A stretch of DNA of 64,000 nt from Bedellia somnulentella (Eukaryota; Arthropoda; Insecta; Lepidoptera; Bedelliidae), in the NCBI GenBank assembly GCA_963576735.1, contig OY755191.1:12925608-12989607 (forward strand), given 5' to 3'. Within the stretch, counting starts at the first letter, position 1, and each line of letters opens with the position of its first letter. Shown here one piece after another: positions 10,502 to 21,717 of the stretch. The translations under genes and the position numbers were made by a program. The notes below the pieces were generated by a model that did no database searches, was not told the DNA's origin, and saw only the letters and a list, made by a program, of their open reading frames with translations.

Positions 10502-10711
10502 AATATACTCACTTTGGAATAAGAAACTCCTGAAGCCACTTTTAGAAGTTGAGTGGGGAAAAAATGCTATAATAAATAATTGTTGGTGACGGGTTTCCAA
10601 CTACATCGCACAAAAAAACACTTTAGAAGCCCCTATCCCCTTAGTCGCCTCTTACGATCACCCACAGGGGTAGAAATGGGGAAGTGTTATTCTAAGCTGA
10701 CACAACGCAGC
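10502..10711 (-). repeat. Family A retroposon, second subfamily, abutting the previous copy
   Basis: Starts within the family at ATATACTCACTTTGGAATAA and ends at CTGACACAACGCAGC. It shows the GATCACCCACAGGGG variant rather than the GTACACCCACCGG variant, so it comes from another subfamily. Confidence 0.85.
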
Positions 10712-10754
10712 TCTGCAATTTTATGTCTGTATTGAATATCATTCAGCCATTTTT

Positions 10755-10945
10755 TTCTGCGTTTTACGAGGCGACTAGGTTATTGGAGTTTTTTGAGTGT
10801 TTGTTGGAATATGTGGTTAAAGTTAATATTAAGTTAACCATATTTTATTTAAAATCTTTATTCACAAAACTTACTAACGTGGCTGAGATCTATTTAATGA
10901 CTAAGCTCTGGCTACGCCTCCTTGCGATTTATAACCGTGAGTATA
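10755..10945 (+). repeat. Family A fragment, degenerate
   Basis: Forward piece from TTTTACGAGGCGACTAGG to ATTTATAACCGTGAGTATAA; the middle is heavily diverged. Confidence 0.65.
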
Positions 10946-11571
10946 AAATATACTACAATAGGTAAGCAAAAGTAACTCATACAAAACTTCTACGATTAAA
11001 AGTAATTGTTAAATGGTTAATTACGAAGTTATAATTACTGCTTTTTGTATGTAATTAAACTTAAACTTTTTCACGCGTTAAAAATCAGCATTAATTATGA
11101 AAAGATCAAATTTTAAAGTAAAAGAGTTCTTCTGGTAATTAATAACATTAGCGGTCCTCTTCAAGGTTTATTAAATACATTTTTTTATACTAAAACTCTA
11201 ACTTATTGTCTTTCAAAGCATCAATGTAAGCCGATTAAGTTATTATTAAAATCATCCGTTTAATTTAATACGTGAGCAATTATTTCTCCAGATTGTCTAT
11301 ATTCGGCTTAATTTGCTTAGGTTAATAGAAGAATATGTTGGACTGAGAACGAGATACGGTGCGTGGGGACAAAAATCATATCCAACGTTACAAGATCAGT
11401 ATGTTCACGATTTTAAAAAGCAAGAAAAAATTTACGTAAGATAAATTAAATTATATCTGTGTCTGAGAAAAAAAAACTGTTAAATACTTTGAAGAAACGG
11501 CTAGTACCTAAGTCAGAAATCCAGTTCATACTGGATACCGCGTTTTATTTTTATTTCTTAACTAGTGGATC
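10946..11571. other. AT-rich, no gene seen
   Basis: Nothing recognised. Confidence 0.4.
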
Positions 11572-12379
11572 GTCCCAGCTTCGCACGGGTAGCGTTGTTT
11601 TTTTAAATATCTGAGGTTTCTTTCTTCAGTTACTGCTCAAGCATTGTGAAATTCAGCGTAATGTTTTCAATTTATTAAATTTATAGCACTCCCTTAACAG
11701 TGTAGTTTGGTGATTTTGAATGCGCTTTAATGAACGGTTCAGTATTTCCGTTTAATAGCAAATTTTAGAATAAAACGCCATGAAGTATTTATAACAATTT
11801 AAAAAATAAATCATTACGTTATGTAGGATGCAACTACTGGCGCCATCTAGTATGTTATATGTAAATTAGTAAAGATTTGGTTTCGATCACGGGCGCGATG
11901 GCTTATTTTATAAATAATTTTGGTGTTTGTCTACCGATTTCTATGATTCTTTTTTTATTGAATAGGTAATAATGTTACCTTTTTTAAATTAGGGATGAGT
12001 GAGAGGTTTACAAACGTAAGAGTAAACAAATATAATCAGGATGTTCCGAACTGCTAAGCTATTAGGAATTACACGTGTTATTGTGAGTCAACCGTAAAAG
12101 ATAGACATAAACTGTTGAGGTTTTTTTTTTAGATAATTTTATGAAGAATATGTCCGCCACACATGATTTCTATGTAAGTTTAACCATTAAGGCTGCACAC
12201 GCGACGGAAGCTTAAAAAATGGAGTAATTTCTCCCGTTTTCCCAAAATTTCCCAAAATTCCCCTTTACTTCTCTGCTGGAAAGTATACAAAAACCTGCGC
12301 AGGAGTATGAAGAATAAATGTACCAAGTTTCGTTAAAATCCGTCGAGTAGTTTTTGTTTCCATAAGGAACATACAAACC

Positions 12380-12421
<42 letters not shown>

Positions 12422-12540
12422 AATTTTACTGATTGCATTTATGGCATCAGTATCGATCCCTAATCACCACCTGATAGTTATTTTGAAAATATATTTCATG
12501 TACAGAATTGACCTCTCTACAGATTTATTATAAGTATAGA
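11572..12540 (-). mobile_element. Non-autonomous Helitron (copy 1)
   Basis: Read on the minus strand it starts TCTATACTTATAATAAATC at 12540 and ends at CTAG (11572-11575) after the hairpin-like CCCGTGCGAAGCTGGGACG. It lies between A and T with no target duplication, the Helitron signature. It includes a (CAGA)n run at 12378-12418. A second copy lies at 19741-20690 in the other orientation. No Rep/helicase gene is present. Confidence 0.85.
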
Positions 12541-13072
12541 TAACGTTATTAATTACCTTATCCTAATTTCAAAAGCGGCTAAGCAATTGTTAATTGTAAG
12601 CTTTGATGTTTCAATTCAGAATGGTAAGCAGGTTCAAAAATGCATACTTACCAAAAAAAATTCTTAATATGTAGGACTTTTTTCAATTTCCTAAATTGCG
12701 ATTTTATTTTACGGCATTTTTTTAATTATTTTATTTATAATGAACGTAAGTATCGTACGCTACGTTCAAAATATGTCTTTCAAATCTTTTTGTAAAAACG
12801 AGACGAGATACAAAGACTTTTTCATAATGATTTTCTCTTGAAAAAGAATATTGTTATAAGAATTTCCCAATTAAGTTGAAGCAATTAGTGCAAACGGCAA
12901 TGGCTTTATTGGACACATTAAAATTCAGGTCAGGTTGCGACCACGTGTGCGGAACTATTCCACTCGACTGGAATAAAGAATTACTTGGCTTCTGATTCGG
13001 TTTTCATACTTAGATCCGATTAGTTTCAACAGTTCCACTTAGTACACTGAATAAAGGAAAAAGAGGAAATTC
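12541..13072. other. AT-rich, no gene seen
   Basis: Nothing recognised apart from long A/T runs. Confidence 0.4.
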
Positions 13073-13321
13073 TGCGTAGTATCGGCTTAGAAAAGCACTA
13101 CCCCATTTCTTCCCGTGGGTGTACGTAAGAGGCGACTGAGGATATTGGGGCTTTTTAAGAGATTTTTGTGCGATGCAGTTGGAGACCCATCACCGAACAC
13201 CTTTATTTTACCATCTTTTCCCCTCTCAACTTCCAAAAGTGGCTGAGGCATTTTCAATTCTTCAGCTCTGGCTACCCCTTTTAGGAATTTATAGCCGTGA
13301 GTTTATGTATGTATGTATGTA
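13073..13321 (+). repeat. Family A retroposon
   Basis: Full forward copy from TGCGTAGTATCGGCTTAG to a (ATGT)n tail. The short word AGGAAAT occurs on both sides, a possible 7-base target duplication. Confidence 0.9.
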
Positions 13322-13383
13322 GGAAATGTTAATCAAGAACGTTTGGACCCATAGAGAGGAGATGGATAAATTTTATAAAGATG

Positions 13384-13480
13384 ACGTCCGTGGCCGAGTT
13401 GACAGGTAGGTAGATTCTTGGTCCGGAGGTTGCGGGTTCGATCCCCGCTCAGAGCAACATCTATGTGATTGGAAGTTATT
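13384..13480 (+). repeat. tRNA-like SINE head (Leu/Ser-like)
   Basis: Contains CCGTGGCCGAGTTGACAG as an A-box-like block and GGTTGCGGGTTCGATCCCC as a B-box-like block. It ends at CTCAGAGCAACATCTATGTG. A relative lies on the minus strand at 46600-46690. The paired stems are imperfect, so it is a SINE rather than a working tRNA. Confidence 0.65.
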
Positions 13481-13517
13481 TATATTTTTATTATATAATA
13501 TTAAATATATACTTGAG

Positions 13518-13880
13518 TTACATAACATAAACGTTCACGCCGAATATTCCCGAAGGGGTTGGCAGAGGTATTTATACTTCTGTACATCACGTCACTTTGT
13601 CACCTGGTGATCAGAGTACCCACGTTTTGTATGGACAGTGCACTCACGTGATAGGGGGCAGGCCTCTCGCCGTTTTGTACGAATATACTGTCACATGACT
13701 AAGTACAACTCAGCCATGTGGGTTTTCTCACGATGTTTTCCCTCAACGTTAACAACGATGATAAATTGATCCCACATATGTCTTTAGAAAAGACAAATTG
13801 GTGTAGGCCCGACCCGGGATTTGAACACTAGTCGCTTGCACGTTAACCGGTGTATACCCATTGAGCTATCACGTCGTCTT
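13518..13880 (-). repeat. Family B SINE (head 1, body a)
   Basis: Full reverse-orientation copy. Left end ACATAACATAAACGTTCACG; centre TCACGATGTTTTCCCTCAACG; tRNA-like head at 13815-13880 with the A box as GTATACCCATTGAGCTATCA. Confidence 0.9.
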
Positions 13881-14169
13881 AGATATAAGGATATTTAGTT
13901 TTTAACATATATTGAATTTAGTTATTGAACTATTATATCTGTTATTCTAACATTTTTTTTATAAATTTGGCCCACTATTGTTAGTATTGATAATTGAAAA
14001 GTAATAAATATTTTAATAATTTTAGTCTCAATTTCCATATTTATCTACCCTCAACAAAATCATTTACTAATGAGTCCATTAAATCAAAAGAATACTAAAT
14101 CGGTTTATAAACTGTTACAGCTTCAGATCCAGACTGTGTAGATGCAATAATCATTCATTTATAATCAAT

Positions 14170-14425
14170 TATAATGCCGTGTAGTGTCGGCTTAGAATAA
14201 AACTACCCCATTTCTACCCGTGGGTGATCGTAAGAGGCGACTAAGGGTATAGGGGCTTTTTAATTGATTCTTGGGCGATGTGGTTGGAGACCCGTCACCA
14301 AAAACATTTATTATTACCATCTTTTCCTCAATCAACTTCCAAAAGTGGCTGAGGAATTTCTCATTCCAAAGCTCTGGCTACCCCGTTAAGGGATTTATAG
14401 CCGTGAGTATATGTATGAATGTATG
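14170..14425 (+). repeat. Family A retroposon with target-site duplication
   Basis: Full forward copy flanked by the perfect 11-base repeat TTATAATCAAT (14159-14169 and 14426-14436). Confidence 0.95.
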
Positions 14426-14436
14426 TTATAATCAAT

Positions 14437-14871
14437 GAAATGGCAATAAGTGAATGTTGCTTTTTTATCAACTGCTGGTCTTTTTCACGTATTATAATAC
14501 TAAAGATTGTCACAAACATAGACCTATAAAAAATTAAGACAGTCACACGCTCGAGATAACGAACAGCAATAGCTATTTTCAAAAATGATGCCGACGCTCA
14601 TTTGAAATCAGTCATTGGTGGCAAAAACCACATGTTGTTCAATTAATAAGAATAAAATCAAAACATATGTTACCTTGTTAAGTCAAACGGTTGAGATAAG
14701 ATAATAAAATAAAAATAATTCTAATGATGGCGGTCTTAACAAGTCATTTTAACTGATTTACAAGCTAAAGCTTAATTATTATAAAAATATATGTGAGAAA
14801 GAATAAGTAAAAAATCTCTTGTTGTTAAGTGTTATACAAATTTCAAAATAGACGTATTCGTTACTTCGTTT
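14437..14871. other. AT-rich, no gene seen
   Basis: Nothing recognised. Confidence 0.4.
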
Positions 14872-15121
14872 TATACATATATACATATACTCACGGCTAT
14901 AAATCCCTAGAAGGGGTAGCCAGAGCTAAGGAATTAGAAAATCCTCAGCCACTTTTGGAAGTTGCGTGGGGAAATGATGGTAAAATAAAGATTGTTGGTG
15001 ATGGGTCTCCAACTGTATCGCCCAAAAATCCCTTAAAAAGCCCCAATGCCGTTAGTCGCCTTTTACGTACACCCACCGGACGAAATGGGGTAGTGCTATT
15101 CTAAGCCGACACTTCACAGCA
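14872..15121 (-). repeat. Family A retroposon
   Basis: Full reverse-orientation copy, ACATATACTCACGGCTATAA to CCGACACTTCACAGCA. Confidence 0.9.
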
Positions 15122-15189
15122 AATTCAATACAATTAATTCGTTTTATTTTTCCTATCTATCTATTTTTCTTGTAATAAGATCAGTTGTG

Positions 15190-15358
15190 TGTGACGGCGA
15201 TAGGCCTGCCCCCTATCACGTGAGTACACTGTCCAAGCAAAACGTGGGTACCTTCCCTGGACACTAGATGGCGCTGTCATGTGAGTTCAGAAGAATTGGT
15301 ACCTCTGCCAACCCCTTCGGGGATAAACGGCCTGAACGTTTATGTTTATGTTATGTTG
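15190..15358 (+). repeat. Family B SINE, 5'-truncated (body b)
   Basis: Starts inside the family at GACGGCGATAGGCCTGCCCC and runs to GAACGTTTATGTTTATGTT. It has the body-b signature ACTAGATGGCGCTGTCATG. Head and central block are missing. Confidence 0.85.
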
Positions 15359-15937
15359 TGACGAATCTCCACAGTATGTTGTCTAGATTTCAGAGTTAAA
15401 ATTATAAATAAATAGTAATAAACTAGAAAGTTTTTCTTAAATTACTTTTCCAAAAGATTTCATTGTGTCGTAAGTAAATTATGTTTTCTATCTACTAATC
15501 AGGTTATACTTTCTAGGCACACACTAAAATATACAAGTGAATCGTTTTTTATTGGTGTTTTGTTCGAAGTACTCGGTTTAGGTTTTATTATAGGTCTATG
15601 GTCTCAATTAGTCTCTTTTTACGATTCAATAAAGACATCAAATACTGAGTGAGAAATTAGGAGTTAAGCAACACTTTTTCAGAATTACGCGCCATTTTTT
15701 AAACGTTTTTCCGTAATCTTAACGAGATGCACAGATATTTAGCAACCATTTCGCTATTTTTACTGAAAAGCTTTTAGCCATGGAACAAACACAACGAAGA
15801 TGTACTTCGCTATATGGTGGTTGTTGCTTCCTTTGCTGCCTATCCATCATCACTCATTATTGATGACAATTCCCCATACCTATAGTAGTATAGGTTTTAA
15901 CCATACCTAGTAAACATAGTATACCACCAATTAAAAG
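15359..15937. other. AT-rich, no gene seen
   Basis: Nothing recognised. The stretch around 15780-15870 is slightly richer in G/C but has no convincing frame. Confidence 0.4.
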
Positions 15938-16170
15938 TATACTCACGGTTATAAATTCCTTGAAGGGGTAGCCAGAGCTAGGCAATTACAAATTCCTCAG
16001 CCACTTTTGGAAGTTGCGTGTTTAAAAGATGGTTCAATAAAGGTTGTTGGTGATGGGTCTCCAACCGCATCGCCCAAAAATCCCTTAAAAGTAAGAATAA
16101 CGTTAGTCGCACTTACGTACGCCCAGCAGAAGAAATGGGGTAGTGCTATTCTAAGCCGACACTACAAAGG
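15938..16170 (-). repeat. Family A retroposon
   Basis: Reverse-orientation copy. ACCAATTAA lies just outside both ends (near 15926 and 16172), consistent with a target duplication. The usual GCCCCAATACC block is rewritten. Confidence 0.85.
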
Positions 16171-16181
16171 TACCAATTAAG

Positions 16182-16598
16182 TGTACATAATTTTCGGAAT
16201 ATCAGTAGCTACAAGAGCTTAACGTTACTATATAAGCTAGTTTTGAATGTGGAAAGGGGAAAAAATATTTCAAAGAATCGTAACAATTTACGATAGAAAA
16301 TGTATTATGAATCATACATTAGAAAGAAAGTGATAGTCATACGTATCTGCCAAAGTCCTTACTCCTTAACTTGAACAATTTTATTTATGTATGCAGCTCA
16401 ATCTGCGCCTTTTTTAAACTAAAGTCTAAAGTGCCAATAATTGGCGAAGAGCCAACATATGGGTTCTTTACCCTATAAATGAAGACTAAATGCTGCAAAT
16501 ACAACGAAAATGAACTATGTTAAAAATAATTTAATTAATTCAGAACTAAAACAAAAACTCGTAATTAAATAAATCGAATTTATATTTAAGGGTTTATT
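16182..16598. other. AT-rich, no gene seen
   Basis: Nothing recognised. Confidence 0.4.
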
Positions 16599-16705
16599 TT
16601 ACAATTTTAGCCCCACAGAACTTCCAAACGTGGCCGAGGAATTTTTTATTCCGAAACTCTGGCTCCCCTTCTAGGGATACGTAGCTGTGAGTATATGTAT
16701 GTATA
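16599..16705 (+). repeat. Family A, 5'-truncated
   Basis: The last ~105 bases of the family; its tail GTATATGTATGTATA is the insertion point of the element at 16706. Confidence 0.8.
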
Positions 16706-17314
16706 TGTCGTGGCCATATCGTAAATTTAAACATATAGACGAAATGATCGATCATTTCATGAAATGGTCGTATTTCATGAAATGTTCAACTGTTTATTGG
16801 CCACATCGTGATGTGGTTTGGGCAGATCAATGATAAGAAATCGTTTCTCGATATGGCCAACAAAACGCGCGGCCCCTTCATGAAATGGTTAAGATTATTT
16901 GGTCATATCGTAAAGTAGTTACATTAATTACCGGTAGAGGCGCTGAAAACGCTTTTTTTATGTGTGAAGATGGCGGTCGCTGTCAAAAGTGTTATTTCTC
17001 GTAGTAAAAAAGTTAATAATTCGCTATTAAGCGAGGAAGAAAGTGATAACCAAAGAGTTTTCGACGAAAAGGTTCTCGAATACTTTGCAAATTACGAAAA
17101 AACTGAGCAATATGTTAAAAAACCGTAAAGTTTGGATCGCATTTCACAGGTTACTCTATTTCTACGATCTGGCCAAGCGTGAATGACAAAATCGTGAAAC
17201 GTTGACGATTTTATGATCTGGTCAAATGAAGTTGGCCACATCATGAAATGTGACCATTTCATGAAATGATCGATCATTTCACGATGTGTTCAAATCTACG
17301 ATATGGCCACGACA
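16706..17314. mobile_element. Long-TIR transposon with TGTCG termini and TATA duplication (Ginger-like features)
   Basis: Begins TGTCGTGGCCATATCGTA and ends with its inverted repeat TACGATATGGCCACGACA. The arms match over about 65-75 bases and contain repeated palindromes such as ATGATCGATCAT and TTTCATGAAA. TATA flanks both sides (16702-16705 and 17315-17318). TGTNR ends plus a 4-base duplication are features described for Ginger transposons, but no integrase is present, so the assignment is tentative. It holds the short frame at 16970-17128. Confidence 0.8.
16970..17128 (+). pseudogene. N-terminal stub ORF inside the TGTCG element
   Basis: 52 codons, MAVAVKSVISRSKKVNNSLL at the start, then acidic SEEESDNQ and FDEKVLEYFANYEKTEQYVK. 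Composition is protein-like. It could be the 5' end of the parent transposase gene left in a deletion derivative. It ends where the right arm's unique flank begins. No family was recognised. Confidence 0.4.
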
Positions 17315-17318
17315 TATA

Positions 17319-17862
17319 TAAGGGCATTTAAGCGTACGTATCTTTTTCCACTCTGTTCGTTGTACCAAAATATCCGAAGGGAGAAGCAACGAATGCTCTC
17401 CGTGTAATTGCAAACAGCTTTTAGCAGAGCGATGTAACGTCTTGCCTTTTGATAAGTGTACGCTTGAATGCTTGTAAACGAAGTATTACCGAGCGAAACT
17501 TTTACTGCTTTTTCGTTTATTTGTTCTACTGGATACTAGAGCGGAGTTTCAAGAGATTGTATTCAGGTTGCATAGAAATTGTCGGGATGTTTTCTTAATT
17601 TACAGAATTGATAAATAACCAAATTTAAATTTTGCTCATGTTTAATGTAGATTTATTAGAAAACGGACACGATTAGACACAAAAATACAAGAGTATACGA
17701 ATAAACAAGTCATACGATATGCATAACTATCCATCGTATCTTTTAAAAATGAGGCAAAAGTACACATTTTGAAAAAAAATCCTAATTAAAAACACTTACC
17801 CATTTGATAGAGGGCAAGCTACAAGCAGAACGTCTCGTTTTACAGATGCAGCGTCCCATGAC
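17319..17862. other. AT-rich, no gene seen
   Basis: Nothing recognised. Confidence 0.4.
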
Positions 17863-17874
17863 GAAATACAGTGT

Positions 17875-18070
17875 ACATACATACATACATACATACATAT
17901 ACTCACGGCTATATTTCCCTAGAAGGGGTAACCAGAGCTAAGGAATTATAAATTCCTCAGCCACTTTTGGAAGTTGAGTGAGGAAAAGAGGTAAAAATAA
18001 AAGTTTTTGGTGATGGGTCTACAACCGCATCGCCAAAAAATCCAATAAAAAGCCCCAATACCCGTGGGTA
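17875..18070 (-). repeat. Family A, 5'-truncated, with target-site duplication
   Basis: Reverse-orientation copy flanked by GAAATACAGTGT on both sides (17863-17874 and 18071-18082). It lacks the head. The right-hand duplication is itself followed by a second AAAATACAGTGTCACATGAC unit. Confidence 0.9.
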
Positions 18071-18144
18071 GAAATACAGTGTCACATGACAAAATACAGT
18101 GTCACATGACTTAATATGAACTGTAGGTGATTCGTAGTTGTATT

Positions 18145-18401
18145 AACATACATACATATATATACACACGGCAATTAATCCCTTAAAGGGGTAGCCGCAG
18201 ATTCAGAATCAGTAAATTCTTCAGCCACTTTTAGAAATTAAGGTGAGTAAAGATTGTAAAATAAATATTTTTGGTGACGGGTCTCCAACCGCATCGCCCA
18301 AAAATCACTAAAAAGCCCCGATACCCTTCCCTTAGCCGCCTCTTACGATTATACATGGGAAGATATGGGGTAGTACTATTCTAAGCTGACACTTTGCAGC
18401 A
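18145..18401 (-). repeat. Family A retroposon, diverged
   Basis: Reverse copy, ACATACATACATATATATAC to CTGACACTTTGCAGC. Confidence 0.85.
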
Positions 18402-18476
18402 ATTTTAGGTGTATTTGTGTAACATTAAGCTATGCATGTTTTTGTTCGTCAAAAAAAACTCAGAGAAGCACACATC

Positions 18477-18733
18477 CATACATACATACATACATACATA
18501 TACTCATGGCTATAAATCCCTAGAAGGGGTAGCCAGAGCTAAGGAACTAGAAGTTCCTCAGCCACTTTTGGAAAGTTGAGTGGGGAAAAGATGGCAAAAT
18601 AAAGGTTATTGGTGATGGGTCTCCAACCGCATCGCCCAAAATCCCTCAAAATCCCCAATACCGTTAGTCGCCTCTTACGTACACCCACCGGAAGAAATGG
18701 GGTAGTGTTATTCTAAGCCGACACTACACAGCA
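18477..18733 (-). repeat. Family A retroposon
   Basis: Full reverse copy close to the consensus, ending CCGACACTACACAGC. Confidence 0.95.
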
Positions 18734-19021
18734 AATCGTAAAAGTTAAATGTGTGCTTCTTCACAAGGGTCACAAGGGCCTGATTCATAACTTGAACCCG
18801 TATTTTCTGTATTCAAGGCTGAATATCTTAAAACCACCAAACCCGGTTAGATCGATAACCCCTTATAAATAGGCCTGTAATTATTAATGCATATCTTATT
18901 AAAGGATAACGATTTGAATAGCTGACGGGGTCCCAAAGGATTGTATCCGATTTCAGTATAAGGCTATCTCTCCTCTAGTATGAAGCTAAACAGCGATGAG
19001 AAATTAAATAAAAACATATTT

Positions 19022-19170
19022 ATATACATATTCTCACGCCGTTAGTTCCCATTGTGTTACGCAGAGACTATTTATCGCCACTTTGTACGATCCTGGAAAA
19101 CCTCTCTAGCTTCGTTCACATCCATCAATCTTTTCATACATGTTCTTTTATTCTTCGAATGGAAATGATG
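19022..19170 (-). repeat. Family C LINE 3' end
   Basis: Reverse orientation: TATTCTCACGCCGTTAGTTC, then the complement of the WRSIVSAYP coding block, ending near TCTTTTATTCTTCGAATGG. Confidence 0.75.
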
Positions 19171-19740
19171 GCAGCTACGATACTCGCTCAGGTTTTTATG
19201 AATATTCATACTATATTAAGATAATACAATTTTAATAGTTCCGGGTAGATTGAAATAATACCTGATTCATGCTTTGTTTTTCAATTTCTTGCTTAAATTG
19301 TTAAAAAGCTTACAAATAAACCATTAATGGTTGTAAATTTGTTTATTAGTGCGTATTTCATCCACACAAGTGTTATCTAAGGGTAATATTAAGTGAATGT
19401 GACAAAAGAAGTGATTTAAGTTTGTGACGTTTTAACGGCCGAAACCAATCAAAGAAAAACACTGCTAGTCAGTAGAATCCAGTGTATTAATACATTTTTG
19501 AACAATAATACGTAAGTCAATTTGATTAAATTCCGATATTAGTTATAAAACAACGCTCACATGACTATTCACCCCTCTAATTTCCTTTGGAATAATATTA
19601 TATTTCCTAGTTTGATATTGTAATTATTTAGTTTCTTTCGTTTGTATGTATATGTATAAGTCACATTGTAATCCTTGTCGATTGGAATGAAATTTTCAAC
19701 GTAAGTTTGTTTATACTGATAACAACGGAAAGCTAAATAA
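19171..19740. other. AT-rich, no gene seen
   Basis: Nothing recognised. Confidence 0.4.
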
Positions 19741-20690
19741 TCTATACTTATAATAAATCTGTTGAGACGTCAATTCTGTACATGAAATATATTTTCAAAA
19801 TAACTATCAGGTGGTGATAAGGGATCGATACTGATGCCAAAAATGCAATCAGTAAAATTTTTGTCTGTCTGTCTGTCGGTTTGTATGTTTCTTATGGAAA
19901 CAAAAACTACTCGACGGATTTTAATAAAACTTGGTACAATTATTTTCCATACTCCTGGGCAGGTTTTTGTATACTTTCCAGCAGAGTAGCAAAGGGGAAT
20001 TTTGGGAAATTTTGGGAAAACGGGAGAAGTCACTACATTTTTTAGCTTCCGTCGCGTGTGCAGCCTTAATGGTTAAACTTACATCGAAATCATGTATGAC
20101 GGAAATATTCTTCATAAAATTATTAAAAAAAAATCCTCAACAGTTTATGTCTATCTTTTACGGTTGACTCACAATAACACGTGTAATTCCTGATAGCTTA
20201 GCAGTTCGGAACATTCTGATTATATTTGTTTACTCTTACGTTTGTAAACCTCTCACTCATCCCTAATTTAAAAAAGGTTACATTATTACCTATTCAATAA
20301 AAAAAGAATCATAAAAATCGGTGGACAAACACCGAAATTATACATAAAATAAGCCATCGCACCCGTGACCAAAACCGAATCGTTACTAATTTACATATAA
20401 CATACTAGATGGCGCCAGTAGTTGCATCCTACAACACGTAATGATTTATTTTTTAGATTGTTATAAATACTTCATAGCTTTATTCCAAAATTTGCTATTA
20501 AACGGAAATACTGAACCGTTCATTAAAGCGAATTAATAATCACCAAACTACACTGTTTAGGGAGTGCTATAAATTTGATAAATTGAAAACATTGCGCTGA
20601 ATTTCACAATGCTTGAGCAGTGACTAAAGAAAGAAACCTCAGATATTTAAAAAACAACGCTACCCGTGCGAAGCTGGGACGTTCCACTAG
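19741..20690 (+). mobile_element. Non-autonomous Helitron (copy 2)
   Basis: TCTATACTTATAATAAATCT at the 5' end; 3' end CCCGTGCGAAGCTGGGACG followed by TTCCACTAG. It sits between A (19740) and T (20691). It matches copy 1 (11572-12540) along its whole length in opposite orientation. It includes the (CTGT)n run near 19861 and no helicase gene. Confidence 0.85.
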
Positions 20691-20776
20691 TAAATAATGT
20701 ATATCCAAATTGGCGGCCGATTTAAGATGGCGGATTGGATATCTTTTCATGCATTTTTAAAATATGGTGACTAAAT

Positions 20777-21014
20777 TGTAGTGTCGGCTTACAATGTCAC
20801 TACACCTTTTTACCCACGGGTGTCGCAAGAGGCGACTAAGGGTATCCTCTTTTAGGAGGTTTTTAGGCGATGCGGTTTGAGACCCATAACCAATGATACT
20901 TTATTTCCAACATCTTATCTCCTATCAACTTCCAACTTGGCTGAGGAGTTTCTAGCTCTTAAGCTCTGGCTACCCCTTTTTGGGATTTATGGCCGTGAGT
21001 ATGCATATATGTAT
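20777..21014 (+). repeat. Family A retroposon, diverged subfamily
   Basis: TGTAGTGTCGGCTTACAATG through GTCGCAAGAGGCGACTAAGG to ATTTATGGCCGTGAGTATGC. It uses the CCCACGGGTGTCG variant. Confidence 0.9.
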
Positions 21015-21069
21015 TAAATTAAAGGGTTTGTTGAGATATAGTCAGAATTTGAATATATTTTCATTTGCG

Positions 21070-21440
21070 TTGCATCAGTGGCTTTATATCTTTTTGTTTT
21101 GCTTAGTGACGTTAGTGGTGTGGGTGTAGGCAGAGGTACTGGCTTTGGGAGTGGTGCGGGAGAGAGTGAAGTGACGCCGGGAGAGGCCGTGGTGCAGCAG
21201 GGAGGGTTGGTACCGTGGGCCAAGGTGATGGTGCAGTGGCCAGTGGAAGCCGAAGTACTGGCCGAGGTCGCAGCATTATCTTCAGGGTATGTCAGAGTCG
21301 TCTTTTATCGAATAAACTTAATCTTATCGCCGCTGTTTAATTGTTTTAATATGTTTAATTTAATATTTTTTGCATAGTTTGGTCTCAAGTACAAGAGGGA
21401 GCCGACGCAGTGGCAGTGGTGTTGGTAATAAAAGGCCGTC
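21070..21440 (+). other. GC-rich, exon-like segment, unidentified
   Basis: From 21110 to 21285 the base composition jumps to GC-rich against AT-rich flanks. It is bounded by an acceptor-like TTTTGTTTTGCTTAG and a donor-like CAGGGTATGTCAG. One frame gives Gly/Arg-rich peptide (GRGAAGRVGTVGQGDG, SGSRSTGRGRS). A second patch after TTTTTTGCATAG gives STRGSRRSGSGVGNKRPSTG. Phases of the two patches do not join cleanly. It may be a host exon remnant or a low-complexity repeat. Confidence 0.3.
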
Positions 21441-21492
21441 GACTGGAAACGGGTTAGATTCAAAATCTTTTCTGTTTCGCACCTATTATTAA

Positions 21493-21700
21493 AGTGGCGG
21501 CTTAGAATGGTCACTACCCCTTTCTACCCACGGGTTTGTAAGAAAAAGTAAAAAAGCTTATATTTCAAAGTTAAGTTAAAACTAACATTGTTTTAACGTC
21601 AAAATTTCTAAATTTACTCATTAATCCGTTGTTTCGGAAGGGGTTCGTAAAGAGAAGAAGCTACCATCTTGTCCCCTTTCAACTTCCACATATTTTCATA
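21493..21700 (+). repeat. Family A fragments
   Basis: The head piece GTGGCGGCTTAGAATGGTCA (21493-21545) and a middle piece CTACCATCTTGTCCCCTTTC (near 21660) are separated by unrelated sequence. Confidence 0.6.
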
Positions 21701-21717
21701 CCTGCTCTTTTATACAG

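Noticed and set aside
13384..13455. Functional tRNA-Leu/Ser gene
   Set aside because: A and B boxes are present but stems are poor; a relative with the same flanks at 46600 shows it is a SINE.
14829..15104. Recurrent frames reading HTHGYKSLEGVARAKELE (also at 29604 and 61828)
   Set aside because: This peptide is the translation of reverse-orientation family A ends and recurs in many copies with unrelated flanks; it is not a gene family.
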